Positions 29,415-30,077 of a stretch of DNA of 30,077 nucleotides are shown piece after piece; within the stretch, counting starts at the first letter, position 1, and every line of letters starts with the position of its first letter. This DNA is from JARRJY01 sp037388705 (GTDB lineage: Bacteria > Pseudomonadota > Gammaproteobacteria > UBA6429 > Thiohalophilaceae). The stretch covers positions 1 to 30,077 of the forward strand of contig JARRJY010000005.1 of the NCBI GenBank assembly GCA_037388705.1, in the 5' to 3' direction. The translations under genes were made by a program, and so were the position numbers. The notes beneath the pieces were generated by a model. The model was not told the DNA's origin and searched no databases. It saw nothing but the letters and a program-made list of their open reading frames with translations.

Positions 29415-30077
29415 ATGTCCATTAAGCGTAAACAGCCGCTGGTCTCTGTGATAATACCTACTCATGACCGAGTAAAATTATTACAAAGAGCTGTCTTAAG
29501 TATTCAAAATCAACAGTATGATAATATTGAAGTTATTATTGTTGACAATAAATCGACAAAGCCTTTAGAGAAAGATTTACTTGATTTTGAACTTAATATT
29601 AAAATTTTTCGTTCTGAAAAATTTATGTTACTTCCGGATTCAAGAAATTATGGTATAGAAAAATCATCTGGTGAATTAATTTGTTTTTTAGATGATGATG
29701 ATGAATATTATACAGATAAAATAAAAGAAGGAGTTGAGTTCCTGACTAGTAATACTGAATATGATTTTCTATATGGTAATACAGTTCAGATAGATACATA
29801 TGGTAATCAAATTGAAATTAGTTCAGGGCCTATAGATATATACAATTTTTTACGTTGGCGATATATACATATGAATTCAATCATGATCAGGAGACATATA
29901 TTAGATCATATTAAATTTAATCCGCTAATGGCAATTTATGAAGATGTAGAATTTGCAGGTCGATTGCTATTGATGTACAAAGGATATCATATTGAAAATA
30001 ATCACTCTATATGGCATCGCGATAACAGGCCAGATCAACTGACCAAAAAAGGTAATTATAAGAGGGTATATAACAAT
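29415..30077 (+). CDS. Family 2 glycosyltransferase (partial, runs off the window)
   Basis: An open frame of 221 codons with no stop before the window end. It begins MSIKRKQPLVSVIIPTHDR, the nucleotide-sugar binding start of GT-A fold family 2 enzymes, continues AVLSIQNQQYDNIEVIIVDN, and has an acidic metal-binding motif FLDDDDEYY near residues 95-103. Such enzymes transfer a sugar from a nucleotide sugar to a growing polysaccharide, lipopolysaccharide or protein glycan in the cytoplasm; donor and acceptor cannot be told. The gene is markedly AT-rich and rich in AAA, ATA and TTA codons, unlike the genes to the left, which suggests horizontal transfer and the start of a surface-polysaccharide locus. 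The Shine-Dalgarno is weak. Confidence 0.88.
   Translation, partial: MSIKRKQPLVSVIIPTHDRVKLLQRAVLSIQNQQYDNIEVIIVDNKSTKPLEKDLLDFELNIKIFRSEKFMLLPDSRNYGIEKSSGELICFLDDDDEYYTDKIKEGVEFLTSNTEYDFLYGNTVQIDTYGNQIEISSGPIDIYNFLRWRYIHMNSIMIRRHILDHIKFNPLMAIYEDVEFAGRLLLMYKGYHIENNHSIWHRDNRPDQLTKKGNYKRVYNN

Noticed and set aside
1..30077. CRISPR arrays, insertion sequences and rRNA genes
   Set aside because: No regularly spaced repeats, transposase reading frames or rRNA sequences were seen.

Overview
The window is chromosomal DNA of a gammaproteobacterium of moderate GC content. Three gene orders point there: ffh / rpsP-rimM-trmD-rplS / xerD-dsbC, mutS-fdxA, and recA-recX-alaS-lysC-csrA followed by tRNA-Ser(GCU) and tRNA-Arg(ACG). 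These orders are shared with Pseudomonas and Chromatiales-like lineages. The presence of AddAB-type recombination genes argues against the Enterobacterales. The species cannot be named from the sequence alone.

Layout, left to right. 1-4869 (+): a metallo-beta-lactamase-fold phosphodiesterase, then ffh and the rpsP-rimM-trmD-rplS operon, closed by a strong intrinsic terminator. 4872-8990 (+): a large exported TPR-like protein of unknown function, an O6-methylguanine methyltransferase, xerD and dsbC. 9035-19665 (-): mutS, fdxA, an AddB-like nuclease, an AddA-like helicase-nuclease and a CnoX/YbbN co-chaperone. 19802-21196 (+): PilZ protein, pncC, thpR. 21197-22084 (-): a BrxR/CapW-like WYL regulator divergent from recA. 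22306-28152 (+): recA, recX, alaS, lysC, csrA. 28217-28960: three tRNAs and a structured non-coding element. 28961-30077: an AT-rich segment opening with a family 2 glycosyltransferase cut by the window end.

The most notable non-coding feature lies in the 405-bp gap between the AddA- and AddB-like genes. A perfect GacA-type palindrome (TGTAAG-N6-CTTACA, 13401-13418) precedes a plus-strand region with ten GGA motifs, two of them displayed whole in hairpin loops, which ends in a terminator-like hairpin plus six T. This is the architecture of a CsrB/RsmZ-class RNA that sequesters CsrA, and csrA itself is in the window at 27967. The sequence therefore suggests a GacS/GacA - small RNA - CsrA circuit.

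A second regulatory signal lies between the WYL regulator and recA: a tandem 18-bp repeat (TATTAG-N6-TAAAAT, twice, 19-bp period). The spacer of the first copy is exactly the -35 hexamer of a near-consensus promoter for the WYL gene, which suggests autoregulation.

DNA repair is a recurring theme (ogt, xerD, AddAB, mutS, recA, recX). No transposase, integrase gene, CRISPR array or rRNA was seen.
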